From Nonomuraea jabiensis (lineage in GTDB: Bacteria; Actinomycetota; Actinomycetes; Streptosporangiales; Streptosporangiaceae), in NCBI RefSeq assembly GCF_014204795.1, contig NZ_JACHMB010000001.1, forward strand, positions 6,584,501-6,648,500: a stretch of 64,000 bases of DNA, given 5' to 3'. Under the pieces are notes generated by a model that saw only the letters and a program-made list of their open reading frames with translations, had not been told where the DNA came from and searched no databases. Made by a program: the position numbers and the translations under genes. Below, piece after piece: positions 60,426 through 64,000 of the stretch. Numbering within the stretch: position 1 is the first letter of the stretch; the number at the start of each line of letters is the position of its first letter.

Positions 60426-60875
60426 ATGAGCACGCGCGGCGCGGCAGAGCGGATCTCCATGGCCACCGGCTACATGCTGGCGCGCCTCGGCGACTTCGCG
60501 CGGCAGCGCATCGAGGTCGAGGTCGGCGGCTGGGGCCTTACCGGCAAGGAGCTGCGCGTGCTGGCCTATGCGCACGACGCCGCCAGGTCGCAGCGCGACC
60601 TGACCGCGCTGGCCCGCATGGATCGCACCACCATGACAGAGGTCATCAACACGCTGGAGCGGCTGGGGTATGTGCGCCGCGTCCGCAACACCGCCGACCG
60701 CCGCAAATATCTGATCACCGTCACCGAGGACGGCGCACGCGTGGTGGAGGAGGTGCTGGCGCATATGGCGAAGGTGGAGGCCGACTTCCTCGGCGCGCTG
60801 ACACCCGCCGAGCGCTCGCTACTGAACGACATGGTCGCCCGCCTGTTCACCGCCCACGACCCCGATTGTGCGTAG
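60426..60875 (+). CDS. MarR-family transcriptional regulator
   Basis: 149 aa (MSTRGAAERISMATGYMLAR start). Winged helix: LTGKELRVLAYAHDAARSQR, DLTALARMDRTTMTEVINTL, ERLGYVRRVRNTADRRKYLI, with the DRR wing motif typical of MarR proteins, then the dimer helices (FLGALTPAERSLLNDMVARL). It would bind the paired palindromes at 60350-60389 and repress both itself and the divergent membrane-protein gene until a small phenolic or similar ligand binds. Confidence 0.93.
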   Translation: MSTRGAAERISMATGYMLARLGDFARQRIEVEVGGWGLTGKELRVLAYAHDAARSQRDLTALARMDRTTMTEVINTLERLGYVRRVRNTADRRKYLITVTEDGARVVEEVLAHMAKVEADFLGALTPAERSLLNDMVARLFTAHDPDCA

Positions 60876-60929
60876 TCACGGTCGTGCGTGGCACGCAGGT
60901 TCAGATGGGCCGGGCCTGACGAGGCCGGC

Positions 60930-61090
60930 CATCGAGCTGACGGCGGGGCGCTACCGGCTGTCTCCAGCGACGATCATCGCCGCGCACGCCATCTCCCTGC
61001 GTACCCTGTACCGGCTGTTCGCTTTCGAGAACACGACTGTCGCCGAGTGGATCCGCGCTCAGCGGCTGGAGCGCCTCTCACCACCCGGGC
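60930..61090 (+). pseudogene. AraC-family regulator fragment
   Basis: ELTAGRYRLSPATIIAAHAI, then SLRTLYRLFAFENTTVAEWI and RAQRLERL match the first HTH of AraC C-terminal domains (LSxxxIAxAHxISxRxLxRLFxxExxTVxxWIRxxRLERC). The ligand domain is absent upstream and the second HTH is lost, replaced a few codons later by an ISL3 end. Confidence 0.65.
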
Positions 61091-61137
61091 GTCATCGCGC
61101 TCGTCTGCCCGCGACGAAGCGGCCCGTACACCCCGAT

Positions 61138-61367
61138 CGGCTCTGGCCCACTTTCGGTGGTGACGGAACGTGATAGCTCGTGTCGGTACATGGCTATCTC
61201 GCCGTGCTGTGTCAGCGTGACGCCGGTGTGACGTAAAGGATCTTGCGGAGCTGTTGTTCCCGCAATTGGCCGGCTTGGTCGTCGGCAGTGTCCGGCCCGG
61301 GGCTGGGGCGATCGTTGTGCATGTCACGTCCGAGGGGGCGCCGGTGGCGTGTCCCGGCTGCGGGGCG
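61138..61367 (+). mobile_element. ISL3-element 5' end fragment
   Basis: From CGGCTCTGGCCCACTTTCGG through the start of the transposase frame (FPQLAGLVVGSVRPGAGAIV), it matches the right end of the 47.8-51.1-kb element on the opposite strand. It breaks off within the zinc-finger codons (CPGCG). The outermost ~17 bases of the inverted repeat are missing. It contains the uninterrupted IS256 target site. Confidence 0.85.
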
Positions 61368-61488
61368 GTTACGTCCCGTCGGGTGGTGTAGATCCGACCT
61401 TGAACGGCGCGTCGTGTTCAACGACAGAGGGCCATCGCGTGAGTCTCTGTGTGAAACCGCCAAGTGACACGCAGAGGACAAGCACACG

Positions 61489-62254
61489 ATGGCCCTGGAC
61501 CAGTCTGCCCTGTCAGAGGTCCTGACGGTACTGAAGAACTCCGAGGCGAGCGAGCGGATCCGGCACGCCGCTGAGACCATCTACCAAGCCCTCATCGAGG
61601 CCGAGCTGACCGCGGTGATCGGCGCCGCCCCGAACGAGCGCACCCCGGACCGGCTGGCGCAGCGCAACGGGCACCGGCCACGCACCCTCACCACGACCGC
61701 CGGAGATCTGGAGCTGCAGATCCCCAAGCTGCGCACCGGCTCGTTCTTCCCGAGTCTGCTGGAACGCCGCCGCCGGGTCGACCAGGCGCTGTTCGCCGTG
61801 GTGATGGAGGCCTACCTGCACGGGGTGTCCACCCGCAAGGTCGACGACCTGGTCAAAGCCCTCGGCGCCGACACCGGCAGCTCCAAGAGCGAGGTCTCGC
61901 GCATCTGCGCCGACCTGGACGAAGAGGTCGCCGCCTTCCGGAACCGCTCCCTGGCCGACCAGCACTATCCCTACCTGTTCTTGGACGCCACCTACTGCAA
62001 GGCACGGGTGAACCGGCGGGTGGTCTCCCAGGCCGTCATCGTGGCCACCGGCGTCACCGCCGACGGACGCCGCGAGGTGATCGGCTTCGGCGTGGGCGAC
62101 AGTGAGGACGGCGCGTTCTGGACGGCGTTCCTGCGCTCGCTCAAGGCGCGTGGCCTGGCCGGGGTGCACCTGGCCATCAGCGACGCCCACGCCGGCCTCG
62201 TCGCCTCCATCAGGACCGTCCTGCTCGACGCCACCTGGCAAAGATGTCGCGTTC
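61489..62254 (+). pseudogene. IS256-family transposase, 3'-truncated
   Basis: About 255 codons: MALDQSALSEVLTVLKNSEA, NGHRPRTLTTTAGDLELQIP, then DQHYPYLFLDATYCKARVNR (first Asp) and LAISDAHAGLVASIRTVLLD (second Asp), ATWQRCRVH. After this the sequence switches abruptly to another IS, so the catalytic Glu and C-terminus are gone. It belongs to a different IS256 subgroup from the copy at 49.4-50.9 kb. Confidence 0.9.
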
Positions 62255-62311
62255 ACTGGAGCCGTCAAGAAATAAGGCGTTGCTTTCCGATCTTGAACTC
62301 GTTGGCTTGGT

Positions 62312-64000
62312 ATGGGCATACCGAGCGAGGTCCGCGATCAGCTCGTCTCGCGGTTCAGGGTGCTGTTTCCGCACCTGAACGAGCGACAGCGGCGTCTGGT
62401 GATGGGGCAGGAGGCTCGGCTGCTCGGGCATGGTGGGGTGCGGACCGTGGCGGCGGTGGCCGGGGTGTCCGAAACTACGGTCCGCGCCGGGGTGTTCGAG
62501 CTGGAAGCCGGTGAGGATCCGCTGCCGGACGGCCGCGTCCGTCGTCGTGGTGGAGGTCGCAAGGCCGCCGAAGCTCAGGACCCGGATCTCGTGCCAACAC
62601 TGCTGGCGCTGGTGGAGCCGGATGAGCGCGGTGATCCGATGTCGCCGCTGCGCTGGACCACCAAGTCGCTGCGCGATCTGGCCCACGAGCTGACCGGGCA
62701 GGGCCATCCAGTCTCGGCGCCGACGGTGGGCCGGCTGTTGAAGGCTTCAGCCTGCAGGCCAATGCCAAGACGCTGGAAGGCAAGCAGCACCCGGACCGCG
62801 ACGCGCAATTCCATTACATCAACGAGCAGGTCAAAGCCCATCAGGCGGACGGCGAGCCGGTTATCAGCGTGGACACGAAGAAGAAGGAGCACTTGGGCGA
62901 TCTGCCAAACGCCGGCCGGCAGTGGCGGCCCAGAGGCGATCCGGTCTGAGTCGAAGACCACAGCTTCTTCTTCACCGGCCCGGACGTGCCGCATGCGATC
63001 CCGTACGGGATCTACGACGTGGCCAACGACACGGGCTGGGGTGAACGTCGGAGTCGATCACGACACCTCGGCGTTCGCGGTGGAGTCGATCCGGCGCTGG
63101 TGGCGCGGCCGCGGCAGCCTGGACTACCCGAACGCGAACCGGCTGCTGATCACGGCGGACTGCGGGGGCTCCAACAGCTATCGCTATCGGTTATGGAAGG
63201 CCGAGCTGGCCGACTTCGCCGCTGAGACCGGGCTGGCGGTGACCGTCTGCCACTTTCCGCCCGGCACCAGCAAGTGGAACAAGATAGAGCACCGGCTGTT
63301 CTCGCACATCACCATGAACTGGCGCGGCAGGCCCCTGACCAGCCACGAGGTCGTGGTCAACAGCATCGCCGCGACCCGCACCCGCACCGGGCTGACCGTC
63401 GCGGCCGAACTGGACACCAACGCCTACCCGCTGGGCGTGTCGGTGTCCGCCGAGCGGATGAGCATGCTGCCGATCGTCCCACATATCGAGCGCGGCGCCT
63501 GGAACAACACGATCGGCCCGGCAGACGACAACCCGCACCTGCCCTTATGCGACGACCGGGCGCGTATCCGGTCCGAAAGCCTGCACGCCCTGGCCGATCC
63601 CCCGGCTGACCGGGATGAGCCGAGAGAAGCTGAACGAGCTGGCTGCGTCTTTGGCCTCGGATCAGGCGGCCCTGGCCGAGCAGCGTAACTTCGAAATCCG
63701 CGGTGGCCCACGCCGACAGGTCAAGGCCACCCACGGACGCCCCCTGCTCACCGACGCCGACAAGGTCCTGATCGCCATCGTCTATCTCCGCCAGATCTGC
63801 TCCCAGCGCGTCCTGTCGGAGATGCTCGAGATCAGCCAGCCCCCCGATCGGTCAGGCGGTCACCGAGACCGGCAAGCTCCTGGCCGCCCGCAAACTCAAG
63901 ATCGACCCCACCGTGCTGCGCTTCACCAGCGCCAGTGCGCTCCGCGACTTCCTGGACAGCAACACCGTCCCGACACGACCGAACCGGCTGGCGCTGCTCG
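62312..64000 (+). pseudogene. ISAzo13-family transposase, broken, running to the window end
   Basis: MGIPSEVRDQLVSRFRVLFP, LNERQRRLVMGQEARLLGHG, then WTTKSLRDLAHELTGQGHPV begin an ISAzo13-type transposase. A frameshift near 62745 moves into FSLQANAKTLEGKQHPDRDA and VISVDTKKKEHLGDL, a TGA at 62946-62950 interrupts it, and a second shift near 63035 restores VNVGVDHDTSAFAVESIRRW, ITADCGGSNSYRYRLWKAEL and SKWNKIEHRLFSHITMNWRG. From ~63606 the C-terminal part continues in another frame (LTGMSREKLNELAASLASDQ, HGRPLLTDADKVLIAIVYLR) with a further shift at a run of C near 63840. Inactive. Confidence 0.8.

Overview
The window is high-GC actinomycete DNA. The G+C-rich codon pattern, twin-arginine and Sec signal peptides on secreted enzymes, ricin-type CBM13 lectin modules on glycosidases, a Ser/Thr kinase with a WD40 sensor, and a helix-turn-helix/NBR1-Ig membrane protein all fit a soil actinobacterium, most likely of the Streptosporangiales (Nonomuraea-like). 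The lineage is an inference. The stretch is accessory in character: about 30 recognisable intact genes sit among an unusually large number of broken genes and insertion-sequence (IS) remnants.

Layout. 0-16.7 kb: the tail of a molybdenum hydroxylase gene, a TAT-exported metallophosphoesterase, a Ser/Thr kinase-WD40 protein, an HTH/NBR1-Ig membrane protein, two small exported proteins, a ROK regulator, a Nudix hydrolase, an SGNH esterase, an unusual aconitase, and an imine-reductase-like gene behind a SoxR/MerR-type promoter. 16.8-24.6 kb: an orphan sensor kinase, remnants of a GH62 arabinofuranosidase, a VOC protein and a PfkB kinase, an orphan Imm51 immunity gene, and a cold-shock pair (cspA with a terminator-like leader, then a DEAD-box helicase). 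24.7-33.8 kb: a 9.0-kb integrated element bounded by direct copies of the 3' half of a tRNA-Lys gene. It carries a tight three-gene operon (a CCA/poly(A)-polymerase-like nucleotidyltransferase, an unknown protein, and a membrane-anchored Lon-like/WD40 protein) opposite a divergent HTH regulator. Decayed tyrosine integrases lie before, inside and after it.

36.4-44.1 kb: a long operon for a three-subunit molybdenum hydroxylase whose large subunit is split in two. It includes MoxR/VWA maturation genes of the CoxD/CoxE type, an amidohydrolase and a YCII protein, and a divergent FadR/GntR-type gene with a perfect palindrome between them. 44.2-51.1 kb: an IS3 element, an integrase fragment, a DUF4236 protein, and an ISL3 element with an IS256 element inserted in it (8-bp target duplication). 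51.1-54.7 kb: a hemicellulose/cellulose-degradation locus. It has a truncated secreted protein, a GH43-CBM13 gene with a frameshifted signal peptide and a GH5-CBM13 gene, with LacI-type operator half-sites in the divergent promoter. 54.9-61.1 kb: a resolvase remnant, a TAT-exported serine hydrolase, a secreted metzincin next to a Pro/Glu-tailed exported protein, and a MarR/membrane-protein pair with two operator palindromes. 61.1-64 kb: a pile of IS fragments (ISL3, IS256, ISAzo13).

The best candidate for an undescribed system is the operon at 24.8-30.5 kb. It combines a predicted Ser-Lys peptidase, a membrane anchor, a beta-propeller, a template-independent-type nucleotidyltransferase and a dedicated regulator on a mobile island. 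This resembles regulated bacterial conflict (defence) systems, but its function is inferred only.
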